DNA of 58,701 bases from Pseudomonadota bacterium (GCA_021816155.1 JAKAZA010000005.1:1-58701), one strand, 5' to 3'; counted from the stretch's first letter, positions 36,245-46,380 are shown. A program made the numbers and translations. Notes: generated by a model from the sequence alone, not told the origin.

Positions 36245-37000
36245 TCAGTCGCGCCAGTGGTCCGCCAGCCATGGCGCGGCGCGCCAAGTCTGCAGGCCGA
36301 GCCCGAACCGATCGGCCATGGCCTCTTCGGGCTTCGGCGAGCCGTGGAAGATCAGGATGCGGGCTCCGGGCGGGGCCTGCGGCGTCGTCCACATCCGGGC
36401 CGGCCAGGGAGCAAGGCAGCCGACGCGCCAGCTCTGGCACCAGGCCTTCGGCCAGAAGCTGAGCTCGCCGCGCTGCTCGAGGTACTTGCTGAGGTACTCC
36501 TGTTCGTTGCGGATGCGGGTGACGATCTGGTCGGTGTCGCGCGAGAACGCCTCGAAGAGTGCGTATCGTTCCGACGGACGATAGCGGTACACGGACGAAT
36601 TTCCGACCAGCCTCACCGGGTGATACCAGTCGCGTATCAGCGGGAAGGCGCCTTCGAACTCGAACAGGGGATCGATGGCGCTAAGGATCACTACGTCGAG
36701 ATCGAGGTAGAGCACCGTCTCGTCCAGCAGGCCCTCGAGCGCCGGCGAGAACGACGCGAGCTTGAACCAGCCGCGCTCCTTCGGCTGCGCGATGCGCGGC
36801 AGCGGGGGGATCGGCGCGGTGATCACCTCGCCCCGAACGCCGGCCGCGTCGTCGGTCAGGCAGACGAAGCGGAACGGGCGCGCCAGGTGGCGCGCCACCA
36901 TCGCGTAGAGCCGGTTCACGTACTCAGGGCCGTACTTCGCGCCCCACTTCATGCAGAGCACCGTCACCGGGGCCCGCGAGTTCGGCGGCGCGACTGTCAC
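36245..37000 (-). CDS. Glycosyltransferase-like protein
   Basis: A 251-residue soluble protein. The N-terminal strand [21 protein letters not shown] and the DxD-like [17 protein letters not shown] (about residue 95) resemble GT-A-type sugar transferases that bind UDP-sugar/metal. It has no signal peptide. Its GTG start overlaps the mnmA stop by 4 bases (GTGA), so it is co-translated with mnmA. Substrate unknown. Confidence 0.7.
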   Translation of the reverse strand: MTVAPPNSRAPVTVLCMKWGAKYGPEYVNRLYAMVARHLARPFRFVCLTDDAAGVRGEVITAPIPPLPRIAQPKERGWFKLASFSPALEGLLDETVLYLDLDVVILSAIDPLFEFEGAFPLIRDWYHPVRLVGNSSVYRYRPSERYALFEAFSRDTDQIVTRIRNEQEYLSKYLEQRGELSFWPKAWCQSWRVGCLAPWPARMWTTPQAPPGARILIFHGSPKPEEAMADRFGLGLQTWRAAPWLADHWRD

Positions 37001-38163
37001 GCGGCGGCGCGCGCGATGAAGCCGCCGCCCAGCACACGGGACGGCTCGGCGGGATCGTAGAGCACGCAGGCCTGGCCGGGCGCGACGCCCTCCTCCGCCT
37101 GGTGGAAGACCACGCCGGCGGCGCCGTCGACCAGGGCGAGGCGTCCGGCAGCCGGTTCACGGGTGGAGCGGACACGCGCCAGCACCGGCGCACCGGCGGC
37201 GGCCGCCGCTTCCATCCCGGCGCCCTCGCCCAGCCAGTTGGCCTCCCTGAGCACGAGTCGGCTGGTGAGCAGCGCCTCGCGCGGACCCACGATCACCTGG
37301 CGTCGGTCAGCGTCTATGCGCACGACGAACAGCGGCTCGCCGACCGCCACGTTAAGGCCGCGGCGCTGCCCGACCGTGTAGCGCGTGACACCCTCGTGGC
37401 GGCCGAGCACGCGGCCATCGAGATGCACGATGTCGCCGGCGAGCGCGCCTTGCGGACGGAGGCGATCCACCACCGTGGTGTAGCGTCCCTCGGGGACGAA
37501 ACAGATATCCTGGCTGTCCGGCTTGTCGGCGACCGGAAGTCCGAGTTCGGCGGCCACGCGCCGCACGGCCGGCTTCTCCAGCGCGCCCAATGGAAAGCGC
37601 AGGTACTCCAGCTGCTCCGGGGTGGTGGCGAACAGGAAGTAGCTCTGGTCTCGCGCCGGATCGGCCGCGCGGTGCAGCTGCGCCCCGGCGGGCGCGGCGA
37701 TCCTGCGAACATAGTGGCCGGTCGCGAGCGCGGCGGCGCCGAGGTCGCGCGCCACATCCATGAGGTCGCGGAATTTGACCGTCTGGTTGCAGCGGATGCA
37801 GGGCACCGGCGTCTCGCCGCGCAGGTAGGCGTCGGCGAAATCGTCCATCACCGCGGCGGAGAAGCGGCTCTCGTAGTCGAGCACGTAATGCGGCAGCCCG
37901 AGCGCTTCGGCGGCGGCGCGCGCATCGCGGATGTCCTGACCTGCGCAACAGGCGCCCTTGCGCCTCACGGCCGCGCCATGATCGTAGAGCTGAAGCGTGA
38001 CCCCGACCACGTCGTAGCCCGCCCTGGCCAGCAGCGCCGCGGTCACGGTGGAATCGACCCCGCCCGACATCGCCGCCAGCACCCGCGCGCCGGTCGGCAA
38101 CCCCACGGCGTCGCGGGCCGCCTCGACGGCGTCGTCAGCAAGGGTGGTTTCGGCGGAGGGCAT
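36997..38163 (-). CDS. mnmA: tRNA 2-thiouridine(34) synthase MnmA
   Basis: I chose the ATG at 38163 (388 residues; an in-frame ATG 15 bases upstream is also possible). The PP-loop [10 protein letters not shown], the ATP segment HYVRRIAAP, catalytic Cys in [13 protein letters not shown] and SQDICFVP, and the C-terminal domain [19 protein letters not shown] are all present. It thiolates U34 of tRNAGlu/Lys/Gln. It is coupled to the glycosyltransferase-like gene downstream. The divergent sulfotransferase gene starts 108 bases away. Confidence 0.96.
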   Translation of the reverse strand: MPSAETTLADDAVEAARDAVGLPTGARVLAAMSGGVDSTVTAALLARAGYDVVGVTLQLYDHGAAVRRKGACCAGQDIRDARAAAEALGLPHYVLDYESRFSAAVMDDFADAYLRGETPVPCIRCNQTVKFRDLMDVARDLGAAALATGHYVRRIAAPAGAQLHRAADPARDQSYFLFATTPEQLEYLRFPLGALEKPAVRRVAAELGLPVADKPDSQDICFVPEGRYTTVVDRLRPQGALAGDIVHLDGRVLGRHEGVTRYTVGQRRGLNVAVGEPLFVVRIDADRRQVIVGPREALLTSRLVLREANWLGEGAGMEAAAAAGAPVLARVRSTREPAAGRLALVDGAAGVVFHQAEEGVAPGQACVLYDPAEPSRVLGGGFIARAAA

Positions 38164-38270
38164 GCTCAGGCGCGCCATGTAGTCCGCCGCGCCGCCAATT
38201 GCGAGCGCCCGGCTGGACTTGACCGCCGCAGGCGCCGCAGCATGCTCGCCGGGAGAAAGGGGCCGTGCAT

Positions 38271-39167
38271 ATGGACGCCATCGCACCACGCCGGGCGCGC
38301 AGCATCGCCGAGTGGAACGATATCCGCAGCCGCATGGCGCGGCCCGAGGACTGGATCGAAGGGGTCCGCTCGTACCGGCCACAGCCGACCGACGTGATCA
38401 TCACGCCGTTCGGCAAGTGCGGCACCACCTGGTTGCAGCAGACCTTCCACACGCTGCGCACAGGCGGCGACATGGAGTTCGACGACATCTCGCGGGTCGT
38501 GCCCTGGATCGAGACGGCGAAGATCGTCGGGCTGGATCTCGAGGCGCCGCAGCGCGCCGAGCCGCGGGGGTTCAAGAGTCACCTCGGCCACGGCGCCATA
38601 CCGAAGGGCGCGCGGTACGTCGTCTCGTTCCGCGACCCGAAGGACGCCCTCGTGTCGAATTACAGGTTCATGGAGGGGTGGTTCCTGGAGCCCGGCGCGG
38701 TCTCGATCGAGGATTTCGCCGCCCAGTGGATAACCCGCGACGACTACTGGAAGCACCTGATCAGCTGGTGGGACGTGCGGGGCGAGCCGAACGTGCTGGT
38801 GTTTTCCTACGAGGGCATGACCGCCGACCCGGCCGGCCACATCCGCCGTCTGGCCGCGTTCTGCGGGATTCAGCTCGACGCCGGCTTGCTTGATCTGACG
38901 CTCGAGCGCAGCTCCCTGGCCTACATGCTCGAGCACAAGGACAAGTTCGACGACCTCCTGATGCGCGAGATCTCCGAGGCGCGCTGCAACCTGCCGCCGG
39001 GCAGCGACTCGGCCAAGGTCCGCAAGGGCGGCGTCGGCGGCCACCGCGCCGAGCTGCCGTCCGAGGTCGCCGCGGCGCTCGACGCAAAATGGACCGAACT
39101 CGCCGCGCCCGCCACCGGTCACGCGGACTACGCCTCGCTCGAGCGCGCCGTGCGAGCGCTGGCGTAG
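38271..39167 (+). CDS. Sulfotransferase domain protein
   Basis: I chose the ATG at 38271, after GGGAGAAAGG (a GTG six bases upstream is weaker); 298 residues. The 5'-phosphosulfate loop is [14 protein letters not shown] (PKSGTTW type) and the 3'-phosphate loop is [15 protein letters not shown]; the C-terminal PAPS-binding part contains [11 protein letters not shown]. It probably transfers sulfate from PAPS to a small or surface substrate. Converges with flgL. Confidence 0.92.
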   Translation: MDAIAPRRARSIAEWNDIRSRMARPEDWIEGVRSYRPQPTDVIITPFGKCGTTWLQQTFHTLRTGGDMEFDDISRVVPWIETAKIVGLDLEAPQRAEPRGFKSHLGHGAIPKGARYVVSFRDPKDALVSNYRFMEGWFLEPGAVSIEDFAAQWITRDDYWKHLISWWDVRGEPNVLVFSYEGMTADPAGHIRRLAAFCGIQLDAGLLDLTLERSSLAYMLEHKDKFDDLLMREISEARCNLPPGSDSAKVRKGGVGGHRAELPSEVAAALDAKWTELAAPATGHADYASLERAVRALA

Positions 39168-39207
39168 CCGCCCGGCGGCGCAGCGCCTGTCGAGCGCCAG
39201 ACCGAGC

Positions 39208-40152
39208 CTACGGAAGCGCCGGGAGTACGGTGAGACTGTTGATCAGGGACGAATTGTTGAGCGCCTGGAACACCTGGCCGGCCGCCTGGATCGACAGCTG
39301 AGCCTGCTGCAGGTTCGCGCTCGCTTGGGCGAGGTTCGCGCCCGTGGTGTTGCCGATGAGCTGTTGTAGCATGGTCTGTTGCGAGCTCAGCGAGTTCTGG
39401 ACGTTGGTCACCTCGCCCTGCGCCTGGCCGTTCTGGGCGACGACGTTGTTGAGGCCGGTCTGCACGGTGTTGAGCCCGGCGATCTGCTGGGTGAGGAACT
39501 GCGATTGCGCCTGGGTCAGCGTACCGCTGAACGGGCCGTTCGGGCCCTGGTTGTAGGCCGCGATCGCCTGAAGCGCGGTGAACAGAGGCGTCGCCACCTG
39601 GCTCGCCAGGAAGCCCGTGCTGATCGTAGTGTTCTGGTTGAGCTGGGCGGTGGCGATCCGCTGATCGTTGTTGAACACGCTCTGGACCGATGGCGCCGAT
39701 GCGAGCTGGCTGAGCGAGGTCGCGCTCACCGGCTGAGTATTCACCTGTCCCCCCGCGAAGAGGTATTCCCCGTTGTAGGTGCTGTTCAGCCCGTTGACGG
39801 CGCTGCCGTACGCATCCTGCAACTGCTGCATCAGCGTGGTCCCATTGCCGGCCGCGAGCGTCTGGGTGATCGCCTGGACCGCGCTGGTGGCCGCGCCGGA
39901 CACCTCGGTGAGAGCCGAGTTCTGCATGTCGAGCTTGGCGGAGACGACCTGCGAGTTGTTGAGGTACCCAGTTACCTGAGTCTGGGTGGCCTGCATGGCG
40001 GTCAGCGCTTCTGCGCCCGCACCATAGCCGCCGAGGTTGTTGGCCGCCTCGGACGTGGAGAGTTGCTGCCCGGCGTTGGTTTGCGCGAGCTCGGCCTGCA
40101 TCAGGTTGCCGAGGGCGGTGCTGTAGGCGCTGGCGGTAGAGATCCGGTCCAT
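39208..40152 (-). CDS. flgL: Flagellar hook-filament junction protein FlgL
   Basis: A 314-residue HAP3. It opens with MDRISTASAYSTALGNLMQAE (flagellin-like N-terminal helix) and ends with a helix IQAAGQVFQALNN. Its ATG overlaps the flgK stop as TGATG (a GTG 3 bases upstream is possible). Secreted by the flagellar export system, no signal peptide. Shares the flgK promoter, so it is a sigma54-controlled late gene. Confidence 0.95.
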   Translation of the reverse strand: MDRISTASAYSTALGNLMQAELAQTNAGQQLSTSEAANNLGGYGAGAEALTAMQATQTQVTGYLNNSQVVSAKLDMQNSALTEVSGAATSAVQAITQTLAAGNGTTLMQQLQDAYGSAVNGLNSTYNGEYLFAGGQVNTQPVSATSLSQLASAPSVQSVFNNDQRIATAQLNQNTTISTGFLASQVATPLFTALQAIAAYNQGPNGPFSGTLTQAQSQFLTQQIAGLNTVQTGLNNVVAQNGQAQGEVTNVQNSLSSQQTMLQQLIGNTTGANLAQASANLQQAQLSIQAAGQVFQALNNSSLINSLTVLPALP

Positions 40153-42269
40153 CACTGAATCACGTTTAGCAGGGTGCTCATCATGCTCTGGGCGGCCTGG
40201 AGCAGGCGCGCCGAGGCGTTGTAGGCCTGTTGATAGGAGGTGAGGTTCACCAGTTCCTGGTCGAGGTTGACGCCTTCCACCGATTGCAGCCGCGTCTGGG
40301 CCTCGGTCTGCAGAGCCGTCGCCGCAGTGCTGGCCTGGTCGGCCGAAGCCGCGACTTGACCGAGCGAACCACCCAGGTTGGCGGCGTATTGCGTCACGGT
40401 CGTGGTCATGGCCGGCAGGTTGCCGGCCGCGCCGAAGTTCGTCTGGACGTTGGCGGCCGCGGCGAGCGCCGCGGCGCCGGAACCGTCGCCCGGCGCCACC
40501 ACCGGGTTGTTCGGCGCCGCGGACAGATCGAGCTGCGCGAGCGCCATGTTCATCGGGTTGGCGGCGATGTCGGGCCGGATCTGGAACGAGGTCGTGATGC
40601 TGGCCTGCTGGGCGCCCCCGAGCCCGAACAGCTGCGTCATCGAGGGACCGCCAAGTCCCCGCTGCGTGCTGTCGGAGGTCACCGAGAGCGTCGTACCCGG
40701 CTGGCTGGGCGCGAAAGTGAGGGCGCCCTGCGCGTTGAGGCTGAAGCTGCCGTACTGGCCGACGCCGCCGATCGGCGCGTTGAGCGCGGTCAGCAGGTCC
40801 TGCATCGTCGGGTGGCTTGCCGGAGGCACAGCCACGGTGACGCTGGCGATGGGCGAGCCGCTGGAGTCGGAGAGCTGGAAGCTGATCTGGCCGCCCGGCG
40901 TGAAGCCGTTGGCGTCGCTCGGCTTCAAGCCGGTGTTGTAGTCGGTGATCTGATTTGAGGTGATCAGGTTATTCAGCCCGAAGAACTGGCTGAAACTCTG
41001 CCCCCCATCGCTCGAGGGCGTCGACGCGCTGTCCGCTATGGCGACGCCCGTGTTGGCCGCAGTGGCTGAAATGCTGAGCGCGCCGTTGGAAAAACTCGCC
41101 GTGGCGGCGCCGCCGAGCGCGGTGTTGAGCGAAGCGAGGAAAGTGGACGGCGTGAAGGAAACCGCGCTTCCGCCGTTCACGCTCATCGTGTCGGCCGTGA
41201 AGTTCACCTGGACCTGTTGCAGCAGGTTGCCGCTTGCATTGGTGACGGCGATGTTCGTCACCCCCTGGAAATCGCCGACGATCGTCGGGAGGTCGAGCCC
41301 TGTGTTGCGGCCGGTGAGGGTCTGCTGCGGCGGCGAGGCGGTGTTGGCGTTATGGGCGGCGTTGATCGTGTTCACCGCGCTCGAGACATAGTTGGCCAAC
41401 TGGGCCTGGACGCCGGGGATGATGGTGTTGCGCAGCGAGAGCAGGCCCGCGATCTCGCCGCTGCCGGGCTGGAGCGTCACGCTCTGGCTCGACATCGGCG
41501 GCGTCACCGAGAGCAGGCCCATGCCACTCACCGATGGCGTATAGCTGATCGTCGCCGCGCCGCCGAAACCGGCCAGAAGCTCGCCGGTCGAGGAACGCAC
41601 GACGACAGTGCCGTTCGATTGCGTGGCGACATTGATCGACATGAGCTTGGACAGCTGACTGAGCAGCTGCGCCTGGCTGTCCTGTGACCCGGAAGCGTTG
41701 CCCTGTGTCGCCGATGTCGTGGAAATCTGGGTGTTGAGCTGGTTGATCTGGCCCAGCAGCTGGTTGACCGTGCCCACATCGCTGGCGATCTGCGCATCGG
41801 CCTGGCCGTTGAGACCCGAAAGCGTGCCCGCGATGTTCTGGCTCGAGCCCAGGAAGTTCGTGAGGTCACTCAATATCTGGCTGCGCGGCAGCGACGAGGC
41901 CGGATCGTTGGCCGCCGCCGTGAAATCGGTGAACACGGTGTTCAGCTGGTTGAGGTAGCTCGACGCCTGGCTCGGGTCGCCGAACGCGGCCTGCGCCTGG
42001 TTGAGGAGGCTGGAGATGATGCTGGCCGAGCCCTGCTGCGAGGTCGCCTGGTAGCCCGCGGCCTCGAGGTACTGGTTGGTGACGCGCTGGACCTGGTCGA
42101 CCGTGACGCCTACGCCGGCGCCCCCGGCCACGGCCGGGCTTTGATTCACGACCTCGCGCACATAGCCGGGCGTGTTCACGTTGGCGACGTTGTTCGAGAC
42201 GGTGCTGATCGCCGTCTGAGCGGTCTGCAGGCCCGAGACCGCCGCGTTCATCATGCCGGTGATCGACAT
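40152..42269 (-). CDS. flgK: Flagellar hook-associated protein 1 FlgK
   Basis: A 705-residue HAP1 (usually 540-700). N-terminal MMNAAVSGLQTAQTAISTVSNNVANVNTP is the D0 helix of axial proteins, and the C-terminus VNLDQELVNLTSYQQAYNASARLLQAAQSMMSTLLNVI is the matching helix. The middle holds Ser/Thr/Gly-rich domains. First gene of a flgK-flgL unit divergent from fliK. Confidence 0.97.
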   Translation of the reverse strand: MSITGMMNAAVSGLQTAQTAISTVSNNVANVNTPGYVREVVNQSPAVAGGAGVGVTVDQVQRVTNQYLEAAGYQATSQQGSASIISSLLNQAQAAFGDPSQASSYLNQLNTVFTDFTAAANDPASSLPRSQILSDLTNFLGSSQNIAGTLSGLNGQADAQIASDVGTVNQLLGQINQLNTQISTTSATQGNASGSQDSQAQLLSQLSKLMSINVATQSNGTVVVRSSTGELLAGFGGAATISYTPSVSGMGLLSVTPPMSSQSVTLQPGSGEIAGLLSLRNTIIPGVQAQLANYVSSAVNTINAAHNANTASPPQQTLTGRNTGLDLPTIVGDFQGVTNIAVTNASGNLLQQVQVNFTADTMSVNGGSAVSFTPSTFLASLNTALGGAATASFSNGALSISATAANTGVAIADSASTPSSDGGQSFSQFFGLNNLITSNQITDYNTGLKPSDANGFTPGGQISFQLSDSSGSPIASVTVAVPPASHPTMQDLLTALNAPIGGVGQYGSFSLNAQGALTFAPSQPGTTLSVTSDSTQRGLGGPSMTQLFGLGGAQQASITTSFQIRPDIAANPMNMALAQLDLSAAPNNPVVAPGDGSGAAALAAAANVQTNFGAAGNLPAMTTTVTQYAANLGGSLGQVAASADQASTAATALQTEAQTRLQSVEGVNLDQELVNLTSYQQAYNASARLLQAAQSMMSTLLNVIQ

Positions 42270-42285
42270 CCGCGCTACCCCCGCT

Positions 42286-42321
42286 CGGCAAGACTCAGCG
42301 CCGCACTAGGCAAAAATTGCC
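42286..42321 (-). promoter_or_regulatory. Candidate FlbD (ftr-like) sites downstream of the flgK start of transcription
   Basis: A perfect dyad GGCAA-AAA-TTGCC is at 42309-42321, and CGGCAAGACTCAGCG at 42286-42300 resembles the Caulobacter ftr pattern (CGGC..AAA..GC-G, from memory). Counting from the predicted flgK start near 42404, they lie about +83 to +118. In the Caulobacter flaN-flbG region, ftr2 and ftr3 are downstream elements at about that distance (established knowledge), so this matches. Confidence 0.5.
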
Positions 42322-42415
42322 CAACAGGCGGCTGAACGCTGCCCTGCCCCGCGCTTAAGTCTTTGATCTGAAGCGACTTCATTCGGCGAACCGACTCCTT
42401 GGCGTCGGGTTCGGG

Positions 42416-42431
42416 GCAAGACCGGCGCCAA
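42416..42431 (-). promoter_or_regulatory. Sigma54 -24/-12 promoter for flgK
   Basis: On the minus strand TTGGCGCCGGTCTTGC has GG and GC separated by exactly 10 bases, with TTGG and TTGC both intact (consensus TTGGCAC-N5-TTGC). Predicted start near 42404, a 135-base leader to flgK. A perfect core match in a place where the Caulobacter family uses sigma54. Confidence 0.7.
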
Positions 42432-42568
42432 CCTGGACGCCGCATCGCCGCGCAGCCTTCGGGGCAGGCGGAGGTTGCCTATGCGCCCCGGCAAATTCCG
42501 CCGTCCTCCCATCGGCCCACGCCGCGGTGTTCAGCCTCTTTGTCACACCTTTTCAATCCTTTGTGCCA

Positions 42569-42586
42569 TTGGCGCGAGGGTTGCTT
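42569..42586 (+). promoter_or_regulatory. Sigma54 -24/-12 promoter for fliK-flgD-flgE
   Basis: TTGGCGCGAGGGTTGCTT has GG at 42571-42572 and GC at 42583-42584 with exactly 10 bases between. Start near 42596, supporting the fliK start at 42652 over earlier in-frame starts. The rest of 42270-42568 holds no gene I can support, only the divergent control sites. Confidence 0.72.
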
Positions 42587-42651
42587 GGGACGGTCGAATG
42601 TCCGGGCGCAGCACGCGCCGCTTCCCGCCAACCTCCTGCATCTGGGGCGCC

Positions 42652-44367
42652 ATGCTGGCTGCGTCCGCCTTGCTGTCGACAACATCCCCTCCGGGCGGCG
42701 GCGCCGATCCGAGTCGCCAGGCCTCGGAAACGGGTTCGAGCGGCGACGGATTCTCCGGCGCGCTCGCGGCGCTGATGACGGTTGTCGGTCAGCCCCTCCC
42801 GGCCGCCCAAAGCGCCGCACCACCAATGGGCGGCGGCGACGCCGGATCAGGCGCCGGTGGCGGCCAGGCATCCAAGAGCACCGGCGGCGGCCAACCATCC
42901 GCCAGCGCGAGCGGCAGTCCAACCGGGCAGTCCGGCCCTCAGGCCAACGCCCAGACCGGCGCCCCGGCGGGCGTAGGCGCCGCGACCGGCAGCCTCGCGC
43001 CCGGCGCGCTCGCCCTCACTTCCGGCTCCGCCGCGCTCAACGCCGCGCTCAACGCGCTGGGCGCTGTCGCGGACGCGCAGGGCGCAGGCGACGCGGCAAA
43101 GACAGCGACCGGCGGCGCGGCGGCCGGCGACGCACCGCAGAAAGCCGGCGCCGCCCCGAGCGGAACCGCGCCCTCGGGCGCGATCCTGGCCACCAATGTC
43201 GCGGCGACGGCCGGCCGCTCCTCCGCAGCGACCGGCAGTCGAACGGGGGCGTCCGGCGCCGGCGCCACGCCCGTGATAATCACCCTGACGCTCCCCCAGA
43301 CGCAGGACGGCTCAGCCAGCCCGGCGCAGCCGGGCGCGGCGACGCAGCCGGGGGGCGCATCGACGTCCGGATCTCAGACGGGCGCAACCCAGACAGCCAC
43401 GCCCCAGACAGGTGCGGCGCTCGACCCGCGTCTGGCCCAGTTCGTCGCCCGAGGAGGCGCTGCTGCGGCCCCGGCCGCGGCGCAGGGAACCAACGGCCCG
43501 GTGGCCAGCGCGGGATCAAGCGATACCGCCGCCTCGGCGGCCGCCGCGACAACCAAGGGCGTCGCAACCATGGCCGCGGGCGCGATGCCGACGACGGCAG
43601 GAGCGCTCGAAGGGACCGCCGCGGCGCGCCCCGCCCAGACCCCAGGTGGCTCCACGGGCGACGCGGCGGCGAAGACATCCGTGCAAAGCGGCGTCACGAC
43701 CGCCAAGAACACCCCCGCACCGCCGCCGGTCGCGAAGGGACAGCTCGCCAACCAGAATGCCAAGACGGACGCTTCCCTCAACGGCGCGGGCCCCAGCAGC
43801 GGCCCGCAGCAGCAGGCGCCGCAGCAGACCGCCGGCAATCAGCTCGGTGCGCCCAGCGCCGCAGCCGCTGCCAACGCACAGGCGATCAACCCGGCAGCCG
43901 CAGCCGCGGCGCCTGTGCAGGCGCCGGCGGCGGCCACCGCGCTCGCGGCCGCTCATGGCGCGCAGATCATCGACCAGATCGCTTCGCAGGTGGCCGCGAA
44001 GTCGAGCGCCGGCAAGTCGGCGTTCGACTTCGCGCTCGAACCGGCGGGCCTCGGCCGGGTCGACGTCAGCCTGAAGTTCGACGCGCAAGGCCAGGTCTCG
44101 GCCGTCCTCTCGTTCGCCAATCCAAGCGCCGCCGCAGAGGCTAGGGCCCGCGCCGGCGACCTGCATCAAGCGCTTCAGCAGGCGGGGCTGAACGTCTCGC
44201 AGAGCGGCCTGAGCTTCACCTCAGGGGGGGGTCAGGGTGGCGGCGCACAGCCGCAGGCGAGTCACGCCGTCTACGCTCCCGACACCACGCTCGCCGAGCC
44301 CGACCTTCCATCCAGCGCCGTCGGCCGCGCCAAAGCGGCCGCCGGCGGCCTCGACATCACAATCTGA
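42652..44367 (+). CDS. fliK: Flagellar hook-length control protein FliK
   Basis: I chose the ATG at 42652 (571 residues) because a sigma54 promoter ends at 42586; an ATG at 42598 would be almost leaderless and further in-frame codons to 42475 are upstream of the promoter. The first 430 residues are low-complexity Ala/Gly/Pro/Gln/Thr, as in the ruler part; the conserved C-terminal domain is FDFALEPAGLGRVDVSLKFD ... LSFANPSAAAEARA ... LHQALQQAGL. It measures hook length and triggers the export switch. Followed by flgD in 12 bases. Confidence 0.85.
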   Translation: MLAASALLSTTSPPGGGADPSRQASETGSSGDGFSGALAALMTVVGQPLPAAQSAAPPMGGGDAGSGAGGGQASKSTGGGQPSASASGSPTGQSGPQANAQTGAPAGVGAATGSLAPGALALTSGSAALNAALNALGAVADAQGAGDAAKTATGGAAAGDAPQKAGAAPSGTAPSGAILATNVAATAGRSSAATGSRTGASGAGATPVIITLTLPQTQDGSASPAQPGAATQPGGASTSGSQTGATQTATPQTGAALDPRLAQFVARGGAAAAPAAAQGTNGPVASAGSSDTAASAAAATTKGVATMAAGAMPTTAGALEGTAAARPAQTPGGSTGDAAAKTSVQSGVTTAKNTPAPPPVAKGQLANQNAKTDASLNGAGPSSGPQQQAPQQTAGNQLGAPSAAAAANAQAINPAAAAAAPVQAPAAATALAAAHGAQIIDQIASQVAAKSSAGKSAFDFALEPAGLGRVDVSLKFDAQGQVSAVLSFANPSAAAEARARAGDLHQALQQAGLNVSQSGLSFTSGGGQGGGAQPQASHAVYAPDTTLAEPDLPSSAVGRAKAAAGGLDITI

Positions 44368-44379
44368 AGGGGACCGGTC

Positions 44380-44898
44380 ATGACCTCGACCGCCGTCGCG
44401 CCCACCAACGCCGCCCAGGCCGCGTACACCTCGAACAACGCCAAGACGAACAACACCAGCGGCACGTCCGGTACCAGCACGACGGCGGCCGGCCAGCTCG
44501 GCCTCAATCAGGGCCTCGCCTCGCTGGCGAACAACTTCCAGAGCTTCCTCACGCTGCTCACGACGCAGTTGCAGAACCAAGACCCCACCAATCCGGTCGA
44601 CACCAATCAGTTCACTTCGCAGATCACCCAGATGACGGGCGTCGAGCAGCAGCTGCTCTCCAACCAGCTGCTGCAGCAGTTGGTGAACGAGCAGACGGGC
44701 GTCGGCGCCGCGGCCCGGCTCATCGGCGACACCATCACCGCGCCCGGCTCCACGTCCAACGCCCCGCCGATCACCGGACAGGTCACCGCAGTCGGCCAGT
44801 CCAATGGCCAGACCGTCCTCACGGTCGGCTCGACGCAAGTCCCGCTCAGCTCGATCACCAGCATCAGCAGCAATGCCAACCCCACCTCTGGCGGCTGA
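44380..44898 (+). CDS. flgD: Flagellar hook capping protein FlgD
   Basis: A 172-residue FlgD N-terminal-type protein, short compared with 220-230 in E. coli. LASLANNFQSFLTLLTTQLQNQDPTNPVDTNQFTSQITQMTGVEQQL is the family signature (in segments). The C-terminal tudor-like part is reduced. It caps the growing hook. Operon with fliK and flgE. Confidence 0.92.
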   Translation: MTSTAVAPTNAAQAAYTSNNAKTNNTSGTSGTSTTAAGQLGLNQGLASLANNFQSFLTLLTTQLQNQDPTNPVDTNQFTSQITQMTGVEQQLLSNQLLQQLVNEQTGVGAAARLIGDTITAPGSTSNAPPITGQVTAVGQSNGQTVLTVGSTQVPLSSITSISSNANPTSGG

Positions 44899-44931
44899 CC
44901 AACAAGCCCAAAGTAGAAGGACCCGAAGGCC

Positions 44932-46371
44932 ATGAGCCTTAACAGTGCAATGCAAGCCGGCGTCGCCGGCCTCGTCGCGAACTCGACCGCGCTCTCCACC
45001 ATCTCCAACAACATCGCCAACGTGAACACGGTCGGATTCAAGCAAAGCCAGACCAACTTCGAGAGCCTTGTCACTGGCACGGGGACGGACGCCTCGCTCG
45101 AGGGCGGTGGCGTCATGGCCTCGAACCAACAGCTGGTGAACCAGCAGGGCCAGCTCACCCAGACGAACTCGCCGCTCGATCTGGCGATTTCGGGCCAGGG
45201 CTTCTTCGTCACGACCAGTCAGGCCGCCAGCGTCTCGCCGACCAGCCCGGCCCTCTTCACGCGCGCCGGCTCGTTCCAGCCCAACAGCCAGGGCTATCTG
45301 CAGAATAGCGCCGGCTTGATCCTTCAGGGCTGGCTCGCGAACTCCGCCGGCGTGATCACGCCGAACCCGTCGAATCTGGCGAGCCTCCAGCCTATCAACG
45401 TCTCGCAGGTCGGCGGCGCCGTAGAGCCGACCACCACAGTCGGCGTCACCGCCAACCTCGACTCGAGCCAGGCCGTCTCGGCCGCGGGGACGGCCGCGGG
45501 GCAGACCCCGCCCGGAGCGGGCGCGTACAATCCCTCCACGAACAGCATGGCGATGTACAACGTCAACAGCGCCAACGGCGTGAAGCCCGATTACTCGATC
45601 CAGATTCCGGTCTCCGATTCGCAAGGCGGCCAGCACACCGTTCAGTTGGACCTGCTGAAGAGCTCGACGCCCAACCAGTGGTATGCCGAACTGGTCGCGG
45701 TCCCAGCGTCCGACGTGGTCGAAGGCGCCGGCCTCTCCAATGGCCAGATCGCCACCGGCACGATCACCTTCTCCCCCACCGGGCAAGTGCAGAGCGACAC
45801 CCTGTTCGCCAACCCCAACAACCCGACGATCGCGCTGGGCGCCAGCGCCGCCGCGGCGCCGGGCGCGGGGCAAGTGAACTGGGCGCCGAGCTTGGGCGTC
45901 GCCGCACAGACCATCACGCTCAACCTCGCCGGGGGCAGCGGCAGCACCGGCGGCCTGACACAGCTGAACAGCCAGTCGGTGACTCAGTCGATCAACACCA
46001 ACGGAACGGCGTTCGGCAACCTTGCGAACATCGAGATCAACGCCAGCGGGATCGTCACGGCCGTCTTCTCCAACGGCGTCACACAGAACCTGGCGCAGGT
46101 CGCCATCGCCACGTTCCCCAACCCCGATGGACTGACGCCCGTGAACGGCGATGCATTCCAGGTCTCGCAGAACAGCGGGACTTTCACCCTCGAACAGCCC
46201 GGCTCGGGCGGCGCGGGGCAGATCGACCCGTCCACCCTCGAAGCTTCGACAGTCGACCTGTCGTCGCAGCTGACCGACCTGATCACAAGTCAAAGCGCCT
46301 ATTCTGCTTCCTCCAAGATTATATCGACATCTAATCAGATGATGCAGGATCTGTTGAATGTAATTCAGTAG
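44932..46371 (+). CDS. flgE: Flagellar hook protein FlgE
   Basis: A 479-residue hook protein. N-terminal MSLNSAMQAGVAGLVANSTALSTISNNIANVNT is the axial D0 helix (FlgBCFG family) and the C-terminus SKIISTSNQMMQDLLNVI the matching helix. Middle region has the DxSG/TG-rich D1-D2 domains and GFFVTTSQA. Third gene of the sigma54 unit, 33 bases after flgD. Confidence 0.96.
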   Translation: MSLNSAMQAGVAGLVANSTALSTISNNIANVNTVGFKQSQTNFESLVTGTGTDASLEGGGVMASNQQLVNQQGQLTQTNSPLDLAISGQGFFVTTSQAASVSPTSPALFTRAGSFQPNSQGYLQNSAGLILQGWLANSAGVITPNPSNLASLQPINVSQVGGAVEPTTTVGVTANLDSSQAVSAAGTAAGQTPPGAGAYNPSTNSMAMYNVNSANGVKPDYSIQIPVSDSQGGQHTVQLDLLKSSTPNQWYAELVAVPASDVVEGAGLSNGQIATGTITFSPTGQVQSDTLFANPNNPTIALGASAAAAPGAGQVNWAPSLGVAAQTITLNLAGGSGSTGGLTQLNSQSVTQSINTNGTAFGNLANIEINASGIVTAVFSNGVTQNLAQVAIATFPNPDGLTPVNGDAFQVSQNSGTFTLEQPGSGGAGQIDPSTLEASTVDLSSQLTDLITSQSAYSASSKIISTSNQMMQDLLNVIQ

Positions 46372-46380
46372 AAACTGAGC

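Noticed and set aside
42475-42651. Earlier in-frame starts for fliK
   Set aside because: They lie upstream of, or at, the sigma54 promoter at 42569-42586, so they would not be in the transcript (or would be leaderless).
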